A DNA stretch of 64,000 nt. Origin: Labia minor (lineage: Eukaryota > Arthropoda > Insecta > Dermaptera > Spongiphoridae). The DNA is taken from assembly GCA_963082975.1 (NCBI GenBank), contig OY720350.1, positions 52,158,734 to 52,222,733 of the forward strand. The letters run 5' to 3'. This document shows, one piece after another, positions 38,324-51,399 of the stretch (within the stretch, counting starts at the first letter, position 1; every line of letters begins with the position of its first letter). Both the position numbers and the translations under genes were made by a program. The notes below the pieces were generated by a model that did no database searches, was not told where the DNA came from, and saw only the letters and a program-made list of their open reading frames with translations.

Positions 38324-39439
38324 GTTATAAATTAAAATAAATACTAAATTTTGCTATTAAAAAGCAGCAGAAAACAGATGAAAATAATTAGAAAAAAAAT
38401 TCTAAATTAATTAAGAATAAATAATAACAATACTCATGGAAATCAATAAGGTTAAGTGAAAATATTTTCTAAATATGAAAAAAAGTTTTATTATTGGTGA
38501 ATATTTTAATGGTAATCAATATTATATATAGGAATTAAAAAGCTCATTTAAAAAAAAAAAATAAATTGAAACATTACTCACAATTATTTTGTCATTATTA
38601 TATTATATATATTATCCAAAAATAAGTAAGTATTCTTCATTACCGCAATTACTATTTGGGTATAAAAATATATTTATCCCTACTTAGAATCTTTGTAAAA
38701 AAAAACACGTTTATTTTATCTTGAGTAATCTCTTTCTAGATAGAATTTTCTTTCTGACTTTTTTTTCTAATCATAATCCACATCCCATTTTTTTTTAATT
38801 AAATAAAATGAACGAAATGATAAAAATACATGTTCTACTAAAAATAGCCGTTCTGCTTGTTTTGTTTGGTGGCGTAATTTAGAGAAAAAAAAGCTAAATC
38901 TTGTCTTGGAGCCACTCAACAGTGAAAAGGCCAAAGACCCTTTGGAGTCAAGTGATGCTCTCTCGCCCCCCCCCCCCTCCCTCATTCCCTTTCCTTTGGG
39001 TGTAAATCCCACCTTAAAAAAACGTCCCATTCCAGTCCAATCCCCACCACTTTGGAATGAAAAAATAAGAATAAAAATTAACTAACAATTATAAAAAATG
39101 AAATTTCAGATACCATATAAAGAAATCCTTTTTTATTTGTAATTAAATTATTAATAATAATAATTTAATGAATTAAATTAAAAAATAACATTCAAATTAA
39201 GTAAATTATTATTAATATAAATCTTAATTCATTTTAATTATTGATTTGCAATACATATTTGTAAAATATTAAAATTAACGAAAAATGAACTTATCTTTTT
39301 AATTGATCTTGAAATAATCAAAAAACATTAATAAATATTATATTTTTTTTTATTATTGAATTAAAAAAAGTCAATTTTGTCAAATTTATTGTACAAAAAT
39401 ACTAAAATTAAAGTAATTATTAAAATAATTAATTTGCTT

Positions 39440-40005
39440 TAAAAATGAAAAAAAATTTAAGTATTCAGGTTCTATAATCGCATTAGAGAAGAATTTAAAT
39501 CGAGATTGCAAAAGGGTAACGCCTGATGCCGTAAAGACACTTATCTCTTCAAAACTATTATCAAAGAGGATCAAAATTGAAATTTATAAAACAATTATAT
39601 TGTCGGTTGTATTATTCGGATGTGAGGCGGAGTCTATGACCTTGGAAGACGAGAGTAGATTTGGAGTACTTGAAAATCGCAGATTTATGGGTCACCACTG
39701 AATGGCGGAGACTGCTTTATGTCCTCTATTCATTTCCAGACATAGTTAGGTTTATAAAATCGAGAAGGCTGTGATGGGCAGGTCACGTAGCAAGAATGGG
39801 AGAGGAAAGAATGGCGAAAATATATAGGTGGGAAGACCGATTGGGATACGTCTTGTCTTATTGGAAGACCAAGAACACGGTGGGTGGACTACATAGAAAG
39901 GGGCATAAGAGAGATGGTAGAAATTAGGGTTGGATGGGTGTACCTCATCAGAACATTTGGAAAAATGTGGTTGCTGCGGCCAAGAACTTTCGAACTCACA
40001 GATAT
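39440..40005 (+). mobile_element. LINE fragment, copy 4
   Basis: On the plus strand it starts KKFKYSGSII, continues through EKNLNRDCKRVTPD- and LFGCEAESMTLEDESRFGVL-like segments and an AGHVARMGEERMAK remnant near 39779-39820, and ends near an AACTCACAGATATA tail. Frames are broken in several places. It represents only the region after the reverse-transcriptase core and is inactive. Confidence 0.8.
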
Positions 40006-41526
40006 ATATATATATATATTATTTTCCCTCATGTCTTATATGATTGTAAAATTAAATAGTTTCAGGGAGGGGTATAATAATTATGTCTCAAAAAAGACTA
40101 AATCACTGGAAAATATTGGATAGACTTTAGCAAAAAAGTTCATATCTATATGGAACGCCAAATATAGAATCATAAAATTGAGAGGATTCCAATATTCCTA
40201 TAGAAAGAAAGAACCAATATTTTTTAAAAATCAATTTGAAAAAAACAAGGAGTTAAAGGGATGGTATAAAAACAGATTAGAAGAAATTGAAAGATGTACG
40301 ATTGTAGATAAAAATAAATAAATAAATAATTGATTTAATTGATAAAGTAAATAAATTAGAAAAAATAATAATTGAGTTATTGAATCTAATTTTATTTTTT
40401 TATTTTTTGTTTCTCAATGTACAATATTATTAACTGAATCTTTCAAAAAAAAAAACGTATTAATTAAATTATAATAAATAAAATCCATTACATATAAATT
40501 AAAACAATTATCATAATTATTATTAATAAAAAAATAATATTATAACTATATTAAAAAAAAACTATTACCCACCTCATTACTTAGCAAATTTATATGGATA
40601 ATAAATTTTTAAAGAAACGTAAAAACAAATCAATAATCAACAAAAAATATTAAAAAATTAATCTAGGTATAATAAGATAAATATGACTATTTGCAGTATT
40701 AATACAGTTTAAAAAATTTTTTTTTGCAGGCAGACAATTTGTATTTAATTAACAATATGTCATATATTTAAAATTGATAAATAAACAAGATCAACACTAA
40801 CTTCTTGAAAAGTTAACATGAAATATAACAAATTTGTATTTAACACGCAAAAATCAAATCATAAAATTGAACGAATCTTTTTAATGATACAAAACATGCT
40901 TGTTTATAAGAACAATTATATAAATTGTTGTTTGCAAATTTAATAGTATTGTAAATATTAAGTTAAAGGATTAAGGGAACGGTTTTCTAAGATTTCTGAG
41001 TTTCAAATTCGAAGGCATTTCTGCATGATTTACTAAATACTAACAAGAGTAGGCCCTTTCAAATACATCTATTCTCCCTTTCCACTTACTCAGGAATTGA
41101 AAACCCTTTCTTCTCGTAAAATAGTTACCAAAACTTTCGAACCATTCAATGGTAGAAATGGCATTACCTAAGTTAGTCAATCTTCTGAAAGGGTTCATTT
41201 TGGGAGAGAAGGGTCTTCTATTTTATCAATAGATTACTGGTTTGAAATTTTGTATTTACCAAAGAAGACATTCGATTCCTAATAAACCCAAAAAATATTA
41301 TCGTATCTACTTTATAACTTATAAAAAGTTTGAAATGAGAAGAGAAGGAAGTATTATCTTCAAAAAATTTTATTTTAGGTTTTTATTCTTCTAGGCGAAT
41401 AACTTATTTGTATTTTAGTATATATATATATATATATTGTTAATTTTTCTTTTAATATAATTAAATTAGATTATAAAAAAATCCAATTTTTTTAACTGAT
41501 TATATTATTAAATAAATTTTTCAAAG

Positions 41527-41555
41527 ATAATAATAATAATAATAATAATAATAAT
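41527..41555. repeat. (AAT)n microsatellite
   Basis: About ten tandem AAT units in AT-rich intron. Confidence 0.9.
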
Positions 41556-42736
41556 TATGCATAAAAATAATATATATTTCGGGAAAATAAGTTTTTGATT
41601 TGATGTAATAATATATGTATAATATGTATATACGACGTCAATATTTTAATTCATAATAAATGAAGAAAGGGAGAGAGAGAGAGCGAGTGAAAGAGGTTTC
41701 ATAAATAATCACAAAAATGTTTCATTGTAGATTTGAAGGCAGATTTAATTTATTAGATTCTAGCATGGAATTTAATAAAATTGTCAAGAGGGAGAGAGAG
41801 AGTAGAACTAAGACATGAAATCAATAAATATTGAATATTTTTTTTTTGTTTTATAAAATACTTGGGACACACTTACCCTTTAGATTTAATTTTATATTTT
41901 GTTTTTTTTAAATTGAAAACTTATATATATATATTTACTAGGTGTAGAAGTATTGATTTTAATTGTTTATCAATAATTATTAAATACACACACACACACA
42001 TTTTCCTAAAATATAATAATATTATTAAATGAAAGTTAATAATTTAAATTTTGCTTTCTATTTATCAGGTAGGAGCAACCCTCCACAAAATGTTGCTATA
42101 TATTAAAATGATTTCAAAATCACAAATTCAAAATGATTATTTCATCAATTAATCACTTATCTAAATTATTTTGTTATTATGTGTGATGGCACCTGATGAT
42201 TATTATTCTAATTAAAAAAAATACCTAATTACATCTCAAACGAAGCTCAGTAGAATCATAATAATGCAGAAATAGGTCCTTAATGTGACGAGTCTTTAAA
42301 ACTCACCAAGTTCACACAAATATTATAATTTAATAATTAAAATTCAAAAAAGTTGGTATATATATCATAAAAATTAAAAATATGTTAAGTATGTAATATG
42401 TAATTTATATTACAATAATATATTTTCAGATTAATATATATATACACCTAACCTAAATATATATGTGTACAATGAGATAAATAGATATACTAGCTAGTTT
42501 ATATTTTGTTTGCTATACTCAATTTTAAAATTCCTATATATATTATTTTTTTAATAATTCAAAATTCAAATTTATCTTAATAATTATATATCTGAAAAAA
42601 ACATTTCAAAATCAGTTGGTATGTTTTTGTCAATTTCAATCTCAAAAAGTATTTGATAATTATTCCGAAATATTTAATTATCAATAGAATAAGAAAAAGA
42701 ATATCGATACCAAAAAAGCATACATCATTGTTGTTG

Positions 42737-42759
42737 TTTTTTTTTTTTTTTTTTTTTTT
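42737..42759. repeat. Poly-T run, 23 nt
   Basis: A T homopolymer directly after a short TTG repeat. It produces a Phe run in a short plus-strand frame that is not a gene. Confidence 0.9.
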
Positions 42760-44789
42760 GATAAGATACTTTTACGTGACTAATTGTAAGTATATTCAGA
42801 AACTAATCTATTACTATTTCTTAAGCATCTGTTGTAATTCTAAATATGAATCATCATCATAACGATTTGATTGCTTTTTTTTATTTAGTATGCTTTAAAA
42901 AAAATACATACATAAATATAAATATAATTTATTAGTTTAATTTGTTAAAAAATTATTTTTATTGTAAAATTCTCTTATAGATGATAAAAAATAACGACTT
43001 ATAATAAAACAAAACAGAATCAAATAAATATATGATAAATGATAGAATAATTTCTAAATCCAAATTATAAACCAATAAAGAATAAATTAATTTATATTAA
43101 TTGTATTTCAAGATTATCTTCATAATATTTTGACTTTAATTATTTCAATTTTATACATAATTAAAAGATACAATTTAAGAATTATGCAACGTAATGTCAT
43201 ACGATGTTATTGGAGAAAATTATCGAAATCGAAATCTTTGGAGTTAAGTAGAAAAATTGAATTTTTCTAAAATTCGTTATAATATTTTGATTTATTGATA
43301 TATTTATATTCATTAAAATAATTAATTAAAAAATAAACAATCAATCAATATTATGGATGAAATTAATGAAGTTTCAATAACATATCATCAAAATTCTTTT
43401 TTAAATAATTATTCGTATGTGATATTTTCACACTGGTCCACTAGTAGTTTATTAATTTTAAGAATAAAATTCTAAAATATTATAATTTACTTTGAATTCA
43501 CAAATTTTTGAAGCTCATAAAGAATTCAATAATTTTGTTTCTATATATCTATGATCCTTCATTCAAATTCTCATCTCTCTCGATTTTCATCATTTTCTTA
43601 ATATTACCTTACCACTTTATTTTTGGTCTATTTGGATCATTTCCCAATTGCTTTCCTTATAATAAACTATTTAATAGTATTCTTTCTTTTTTCATTTGAA
43701 CTTAGTCTCTCGTCTATCACGATTTTATGACGTTATTTTTGGGGATTCATAGATAACATGTGATTTCTCATTATGTTCGTCATTTCTCAGTGATATCATT
43801 CAATTTATTCCCTTGATGCAAAGAATTTAATTTTAAAAAACTATCAAATAATATTTTCCTTAAAGCAATCAAATAATATATATCTAATAAAATTATTTCT
43901 ACAATTAAAAAAAAATAAATCAAATTGGTTTGAATGAATGAACCACATAAGACATCGACATTGACTTTTATTTTTTTTTCAATTTATCAATTTTCTTATT
44001 CTTCTTTTTATTTTATTTTACTAAAAAGAGTTTTTAATAAAAAAAAACAACATATCTCAAGATCTATAATTTATAAATATAAAATCACGAATTTGAAAGA
44101 TAAGAATAATAATTGATTTTTTTTTTTTTTCAAAAATAATTACAATTTATTTTTTTATTTTAAGGTATTAAATAGAGAAAGTTTTATTTATTTATTTATT
44201 TATATTTTATTTTATTTATCGAACGTGTCGGTTCGGATCCCGAGGAGGTCACTCAACTCGTAGCGGAACAGCACAAGCACAGAGAGCCAGGAGCTCTCGT
44301 CACGCAGCAGATTCCCTTGGGCCACTCCACTGTCAGCCAACTAACACTAAAATCTAGTGCAAACTTGTGCAACAGCACTTGTTAATTGTTAAGCACCTTT
44401 CGTTTTACCCACTCCTACATTTAAATATACAAAACTAATACAAAAAATGAAAAAAAAGAATATGTTAGTTTTTATTTTTAAATTACCAAAACTAATAGAT
44501 AATAAATCGTCATTTTTACAAATAATACTACTATATACTATTAAATTGTTTTTTTTATAAATACGTTAATAAATAAAATAGGAAATAAAGTAAATTAATT
44601 AGAGTTATTTATTTATTATAGAATATGTAATTTAAAATGAATTTAAAAAAAAATCACAATTTTAATAATTAATTTAGATTTAAAGAATCGTTAAATAATT
44701 ACCAATAAATAAGTATATTGAAATATATACCTTTAGAATTTCCCCAGAGGGTCATTACCTACCACGTTTTCATTTTTTTTCCTCTAAAC

Positions 44790-47062
44790 CAGGGGCGGCC
44801 AACCCGCGGCCCGCGAGATTTATATTGTGCGCCCTCATGAAACAAATATCGCACTAGTGAAATAAATATGATTTCATTTTTTTTATTTCGTTGTTTCTTT
44901 TTTTATTTTAGTATTATATATTTTTTACAATGTGCATTGAGTATCATTATTATTATATTATATATCAGGTGTGGCCAAACTTTTAGAGCTTTTAGGGGCT
45001 ACTTTTTCAATAAATTATAGTCTGCGGTCGACTATGGATATGGGCAAATAATTTTAAAATTTTAGAGGATAATTAAAGAAGTTATATCGCCGATTTTAAT
45101 TGCAAACCTTCACTTTTGGTCAAAAATTACATTTTCACACTATTAGAAAGAGAAAATCACCTTACATTGGCTATGAAACACCGCTATTATGCACCTATTT
45201 AATTGAAATCACGTGACAAGCAAAAAATTTATGTGTTTTAAGAAAGTTGTGCAAAATATGCTGAATATGAGTTAGCAGGTTTGCAATCTAAGCCGACGAT
45301 ATTTTTTATGAATTCTAACAATATTTATTAAAATTTTAAAAAATTCAATGTTAAGAAATAAAAACGAACAAAACAAATTTTAAGCATACAATTTTTATTT
45401 GGATGAAACCTGGCATTGCATAAGAGCAGAAAAGAAGAAAATTGTCAAGTTTCTGAGCTTTAAATTACGACGCTTTAGTTGCATTGCAAGCATATTTAAT
45501 TTTTCCTTAAATGACTTCAAAATGCTAATCATATGTATTATTGTACATTTTCCCTGTAGCTACTAATTTAATTGGTTTAATTTTTCAGTAACATAAAATT
45601 ATCGGGATAAGAAAAATATAATAAAATATATGGTATATAAAAGATGTAATAACATATATATATATATAGGGATGATTATGATCTAAAATTATTTTTTAAT
45701 AAATTTAAAAATAATATCCCGGGTAGCGAGTAGATTCTTTTCTATAATCCCAGTAGAAAAGAATTTATTTCAGGGATTGGCGTTCCTGCCCTCACGTGAG
45801 CTCATGATTTCTTCTAAATCCCTCTTCTACCTGGAGGAATCATGTCCTTTACCCGCGTTGTGACTCCTTTCCATCCATTCCCTTACTCTTACTCTCCCCC
45901 CCTCCCCTGATCATTCAAAAAATCAAATTTATTTGGATGAAGGAGAATACCTAGCATAGATTCATTAAAAAGAAAAAAAAATTGAAATCTTGTCTCTTAT
46001 AGGAGACTCTTTAGAGTCTCCTATATATATATTTGAATAAACCCCCCTTCGGGGGGTTTATTCAAATATATCCAGGTTACGTCAATTCTCCAACTAGCAA
46101 AACCCGGTATATTCACGAGTGAGACATGTCTTATGTGCCTCTGAGAGGACCCACCTCTCCTACGCTTCATATTAGTAAAAACTTGGAACTCATATTTATA
46201 GAACGATTTGGAAAATTAGCAGAAACACTTCTATTCAATTGGATTCAGTTTATTCAAATTAATAACACAATTTCATAAAAAATGAATAAAAGTAAAAAGA
46301 TACAACAGAATTTTCGCCAGATTTTCAATAAAATGGATTTTTAGTGAAATATAAATGAAAATTATAATTAATTTTTATTTGGTATCATGTTTACACTTGA
46401 AATAAACATTTTCTGATAACAATATATAAAACGCATATCAAAATACTCGTTATTCAATGTAGATTCATTTTCACTAGCATTATATAATTTTATGATGCTT
46501 CCTTAATTAAATATTAATTATTGAATTTTGACAGATGCAATGTGATTTCGGCTGCCATGTTGAATGACGTCGAATCTTTTGATTAATTATATTAAATGAT
46601 TATTCTTTGCATATCTCTTCTCTCAATACAAGATTATTTTTGATTCTTGTATTTCTTGTATTATAACTATTTCCATGATCATTTTTCTTTGTTTAATCAA
46701 TATTTAATGAATAAAGTCTTTGCCATGTATTGCTTATGGGCTGAATTTTCGTAGCCTTCAAGTGAATTTCTTTCCTATGTTTTTACTAGTTGATAAAACA
46801 GTCGCGACGGATTGGGCTTTGACTAGTAATTCTTTTGTCTGAGTTCAAATCTATCAATTTGTTTATTTTTTATAATTTTAGATTTTTAAAGATTTTTAAT
46901 AATATAATTATAAATGTTAATATAATATTATTTAAATTAATTATTATGAATATTAATTAATTTTATTAGTATTATGTTAATTAATTAATTCCTTAGATAA
47001 TAAGCGAAGTTATGATACATTTCCAAAGTGGCCCGCAAGATCATTTGGGTTGGCCACCTCTG
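44790..47062. mobile_element. hAT element, 2273 bp, nested insertion
   Basis: It starts CAGGGGCGGCCAACCC (44790-44805) and its inverted right end reads CAGAGGTGGCCAACCC (47047-47062), with two mismatches over 16 bp. It is flanked by the 8-bp duplication CTCTAAAC (44782-44789 and 47063-47070). Uninterrupted relatives of the target, with a single CTCTAAAC or its complement, are at 58825-58832 and 55733-55740. A second hAT-like start, CAGGTGTGGCCAAACTTTTA, lies inside at 44966, so the element may be composite. No transposase frame survives. Confidence 0.9.
45998..46071. other. Two adjacent perfect palindromic hairpins
   Basis: The first pairs TATAGGAGACTCT (45998-46010) with AGAGTCTCCTATA (46013-46025) around TT. 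The second pairs 21-bp arms at 46027-46047 and 46051-46071 (core AATAAACCCCCC / GGGGGGTTTATT) around TTC. Both are perfect and sit one base apart in the middle of the hAT element. A shorter 11-bp stem (ATTCTTTTCTA / TAGAAAAGAAT) lies upstream near 45733-45763. They resemble strong intrinsic stem-loops, but no bacterial context exists. Confidence 0.85.
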
Positions 47063-47999
47063 CTCTAAACTGACCCGTAAAAATAAATATATATGTTTGT
47101 TATTGTTTCACATGATTAAAAATTGTATAAAACTGCTATATTTAGAATTTCAGCTTGATTGAATCGTTGAAAGTATCGGAAATAATTTTTTTAATTTTTT
47201 TAACAGGTTGACTGGCAATCACGCGCCAGCACGTGCCATGATGCCTTCAACAAAAAGCCAAACACGCGTCGGTTTAATAATAAATATTATTTATTAATTT
47301 TAATTTATCACTTAATTAATTAAATTTAATATTAAATATAATATATGTTAATTAATCCAATGCAAATTTGCGAGAGAGTCAAGTGGAGACACTCCAGATT
47401 TTTATAAATTTATAATATAATTATTGATAAGTAAAAATTCTAAATTAATATTTGACCACGATGGTTAGTGTTTATATTCCTCGATTTAAGTTCAAATAAT
47501 TAATCTAAAATCAATGATGTTAGCCAGCATAGATCCCAAAAGTTAATAAAATTTTCAAAATATGAATAGTATTTATAAAGAATAAATAAATGTACTCACA
47601 CTCTCCTGACGTTTTAAAGTTATAATTATGATAATTTTGAAAGTATAAATTGTATCTTTGAGGAAAGAGACATTTTCATTGGATTATAAGTTAGTAAGAA
47701 AGGTTTGTTTTTTTTTTTCAGAGATTCAAATATATATGTAGCCTTGTACTAGCAACCTGGTGTTTTGTTTGGCTTGTAATAAGTTTGTTCAGAGAAGGTG
47801 TATACATCGTTAGTGTTATGTTTGCATGTAAATCGGCATCTTTTCAAGATGAGCTCTTGCACCGAAAGAGATATGACATCATGCAGCGATGTGATAATTA
47901 TTATATATGGTACATTGGTATTATTTTTCTAGCTCTTAAAAAAATCGTCAATTTTTAATCTCCAATGTTGTCCGAATCAAGGAAATAAAAATATTTATT

Positions 48000-48295
48000 T
48001 AAAAAAGAGGAAAGTGAGTGGAGGTTGAAAGAGACACACATAGTGTGAGAGATTTAGGAAGGGAAAGGGGGAGGTTAGAGAGAAACGGCGGGAACGGGTG
48101 TAAAAATTCCTTTTCTGTTTGTTGTCTGTTCCAAAAGCAGCAGTTGTTGATTCCTTTTGAAAAGCGAAAGAAAAATGATGCGAGAGAGAGGAGTGAGAGA
48201 TAAAAGAAAGAAAGTGAGCATGAGTGAAAGAAGTTGCAGAAACGTTGTGCCATGTTCTCTCTCTCTCTCTCTCTTTCTAACCAACACAGGATGTT

Positions 48296-48326
<31 letters not shown>

Positions 48327-48480
48327 GTATAGAAGGTGAATGAACGAGAATGTTGTGAGGAGAGGCGTTGGACTCTCCGGGGACGGGCTGTCCCTCCAAC
48401 TGAGTGGTAAGCTTGTGCCTTGCTTCTTGGCTGCTCTCGTTTCGCCACGACAAATTCAAACACCACTAGCATCATTCAAT
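48000..48480. promoter_or_regulatory. GA-rich and GC-richer island with a donor-like site
   Basis: This 480-bp block has purine-rich stretches, a CT run, a TG microsatellite (48304-48329) and a GC-rich segment ending CTGAGTG|GTAAGC (GT at 48407). It looks like a non-coding first exon with a donor, or an enhancer. Open frames here are low-complexity (Leu/Ser/Arg and Thr-His repeats) and overlap on both strands. None has a domain. Confidence 0.25.
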
Positions 48481-48699
48481 TAATCATAACAACGACAAGA
48501 ACAACAGTAACTATCGTCACTAGGTGATAGGGTTACAAACATCAACAAGAAACCATAAAAATAAACCTTTTTATGGAATTCCACGCAAATCAAAACATAC
48601 TAAGATTTTCAAAATGTTAGAATATTCGTGCTCCCATCTTGATTCGAGGAGAAAAAGTATATAGTATTCAAAAACTGTGAAATGACATTTTTCATTCCG

Positions 48700-48945
48700 A
48701 AGTTCAGGTGGTGTAGTCCTGAACTTCATATTTTGAGGTGGAGAGTTCAAATCAAACTAAATTCAGAAAAAAGATGTTATAAATATTGAAAATGATAAAA
48801 CAAATATCAAGAAACTTGAAATTTCCCTGAAAATTTAATTAAAAATTCTTCTTTTTAAAAGGTATTGTATATGTTCTAGTTTAATTTTAGTTTACTTAAT
48901 TTCTTCAAATATTTTAGTATCTATTGTAGGTGTCCAAATTAGTCG
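48700..48945 (+). repeat. Pol III-box-like sequence and dispersed repeat family Y, copy 1
   Basis: GGTGTAGTCCTGAAC near 48708 and GAGTTCAAATC near 48747 resemble weak A and B boxes. From 48805 to 48945 the sequence (AACTTGAAATTT... to CTATTGTAGGTGTCCAAATT) is repeated in inverted orientation at 56757-56915, so it is an interspersed repeat, perhaps a SINE body. Confidence 0.5.
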
Positions 48946-49719
48946 AAATTTTATTTTATAATTACTAATTTAAATAAATTGAAAAAATAAAATAATAGAA
49001 ACTTACTAGATAAGAAAAATGAAATCAAAACATTTCGATTAGGAATGATAAAATTAAAAATCATATTATTGGGAATAAAAATGTTGCGAAAGAACGGGAT
49101 TCTTTGGTCTGGATCTTTTTTTTAATGAGCCCTTTCCGCTTGATTCAGTCATTATAAACTCTCAAGAATGGATTGAGCCGATCAGAATATCTATTAAAAA
49201 GAGACCTAATATCTAAATAATTTTGATAATGAAAAAATTGTCAAGGAGAAAATAAATGGCCGAAAAATGTCATTTGCTAAAAACAAACTACAAAATTATT
49301 TTTAAAAGTTCAAAACCGGTATGATTAATTAACTAAAATAGTAAGAAATATTCCAAATCCAAATATAAATAAAAATATAATTCAAATTTGTTCTTACATG
49401 TACATTCATATCTGATTATATATTATTTATCAATCTTTAAAATTTGTTTTCCTTAAAATAAACTTTTTACTAATCATTATTTTCTCTTTGGAGTAGAATG
49501 TTCTGTTGTTTCTTAATTTTCTGACTTTTATAATTTTAAGTTAAAATTTTTAACTATACTATTTGGGAATGCAAAAAAATCATATAATTTAATTCTTTAT
49601 AATCTCCACCCTGTAATATTAATTATTTTCGGTTAATAATTGTTGTGATACTTTTATTTTCAAAAACCCTAAATCACTTCTCAACTGCTAAACTCATAAT
49701 AAGTTTATATTAAAGATAA

Positions 49720-49720
<1 letters not shown>

Positions 49721-49760
<40 letters not shown>
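49721..49760. repeat. (TA)n microsatellite, 40 bp
   Basis: Twenty uninterrupted TA units, the longest dinucleotide run in the window. Confidence 0.97.
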
Positions 49761-49763
<3 letters not shown>

Positions 49764-51399
49764 TTGAACTTAAACTGTGAAATGTCTATTTTATTTTGAT
49801 CATAATAAAGTGAGAAACATCCCAATAGTTTAAAAGACATAAACTGACATGTTTTTGTTATTTTTTTTTAACCAACTTAGATTAGCTCAAATACCAATCA
49901 CCCTTATCAGTGGGCCTCGTGGAATGTCAATTACTTGCTTGAATGATTCGCGCTTAGTAAAAAATAGGGGTGAAGCAGGGGTCTATTTTAAGGTGTCCGA
50001 GTGAGGGTGTATGTCTTGCGTGTTGCAATTTAAAGCAGATGGATCCTTGGAGTGTTTTTGCTTGCTTGCTCGCTTTTATGTATATATATTTTTTTCTTTA
50101 CCTTTAAGTGCGATATACCCAAACAAAAAGCCAACGACCTTTTTTTTAAGTAATCCATTTGATTTTCATAACAAAACAAAATAAGATATTGCTTTTTTTT
50201 TATTTTATTCATTTATATTTGTTCTCTCTATCTTTTTCTCTCACGTAAAGAATTCTTAGTAGGCGGTCGAATTGGTTGCCTAATTTACAGGCAAAAAGAT
50301 TTAATAAAATTCAAATATAAAAAAAAAAAAAAAATGAAATGAAAGAATTTGTTTATTCATTTGCTAAATAAATAAAGTATTTTCTTTATAAAATATTAAT
50401 GATTATAATTTCAAAGGGTAAATTTTAATATTCATCAATTAACATATTTAATCACATAAAAAATCAATTTTTGTTCAAGTTATTAATTTAAAAAAAAAAG
50501 ATTTTCTTGAATTTGTTTGATAATTTATTAAATTGGATATTTTTTTGAAAGTTTTATTATTGTGTGTATGATGTGATATATAGTATTTAATTTTAAATAT
50601 ATATAATACTTTTGTTCTTTATGAAGAATTAAGCTTTCTTTATTTAGTAGAAATTAAAATTCCCTATACAAGAATAAACTAATATTAAATAAATACTACG
50701 AAATAATTAAGTATTTTTGAAAAGAGCGTACTAAGAATGTCATTTTAATCTCTTGGTATGCATGAAGTGCACGTGTATATTTTCTAAAGTAATTTAATCA
50801 TGTATAAGATGTTTCTAATCTTTCACTTAATAATTTCTTATCGATAAAAAAAAATTCTACAAATATTTATAAGATATTAAATTAGAGAAACATGAAAATT
50901 AAATATCTGATAAAAGGTATTCATACGATTGAAGTGATTTGAAAAACTTAATTTTAAATCAATAGGATATTAAAAATTGGGGTGGGGGTGGGGAGATTTC
51001 TTGAATTCACTAAAATTGTAAATAGTTTAATGGATTTAGAATGTCAGTATCCCTTCCTATAAAGGTACAAAATATGATTAATTCAGATTCATTTCAATAT
51101 TTCTCTTTCTCTCTTTTGATTGGAATTCAAATTGATTGATTCCCAATTCCCCTTCTCTACCCAATAAATAATAATAATTTTTATTGTCTTTGCCTCTTGT
51201 CATTCAATTATCGATCACGGGTCTTTAATCTCATGGATTTTTTTAGTATCCATGGAAGATTAAATTTTAAATCATGGTCCTTCTTCTTCCAATTGCGTTA
51301 AAATACGTCATTCTACATTTTTTTCCATCCTTGTTTGATGAATTTTAGAAAGAGGAAAACAATTTCCAGCCCCTTGGAGCATTCTTTTCCTACCGCTGA

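Larger units (their letters stand above)
40010..44744. other. Giant intron, gene-free
   Basis: AT-rich with GAGA runs (41669-41690 and 41788-41801), a CA run near 41987-42000 and short Phe/Ile/Lys frames. A GC-richer block at 44221-44400 contains GGTTCGGATCCCGAG, a B-box-like word, but no A box. A 50-bp segment near 42300 (ACTCACCAAGTTCACA) is repeated near 35392. Confidence 0.45.
44745..47405 (-). repeat. 590-bp dispersed repeat, copy B, split by a hAT insertion
   Basis: Its pieces are 44745-44789 and 47071-47405. Read on the minus strand they match the GTGTCTCCACT family: GAGTGTCTCCACTTGACTCT at the right, a GGCGCGTGATTG block, then GGTCAGTTTAGAGG up to the insertion point. The part beyond the left piece is missing. 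The two pieces join exactly once one copy of CTCTAAAC is removed. Confidence 0.8.

Noticed and set aside
39884..40123. 79-codon plus-strand frame as a gene
   Set aside because: It is the frameshifted C-terminal end of the LINE copy at 39440-40005 plus a TA repeat.
44221..44400. tRNA gene around GGTTCGGATCCC
   Set aside because: Only a B-box-like word; no A box, acceptor stem or anticodon arm.
46027..46071. Bacterial rho-independent terminator
   Set aside because: The hairpin looks like one, but it lies inside an arthropod-type hAT element, has no T-run after it and no adjacent bacterial gene.
47999..48475. 158-codon minus-strand frame
   Set aside because: It is made of microsatellite-derived Thr-His and Arg-Glu repeats and Ser/Phe/Leu low complexity, with overlapping open frames on the other strand. 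No domain.
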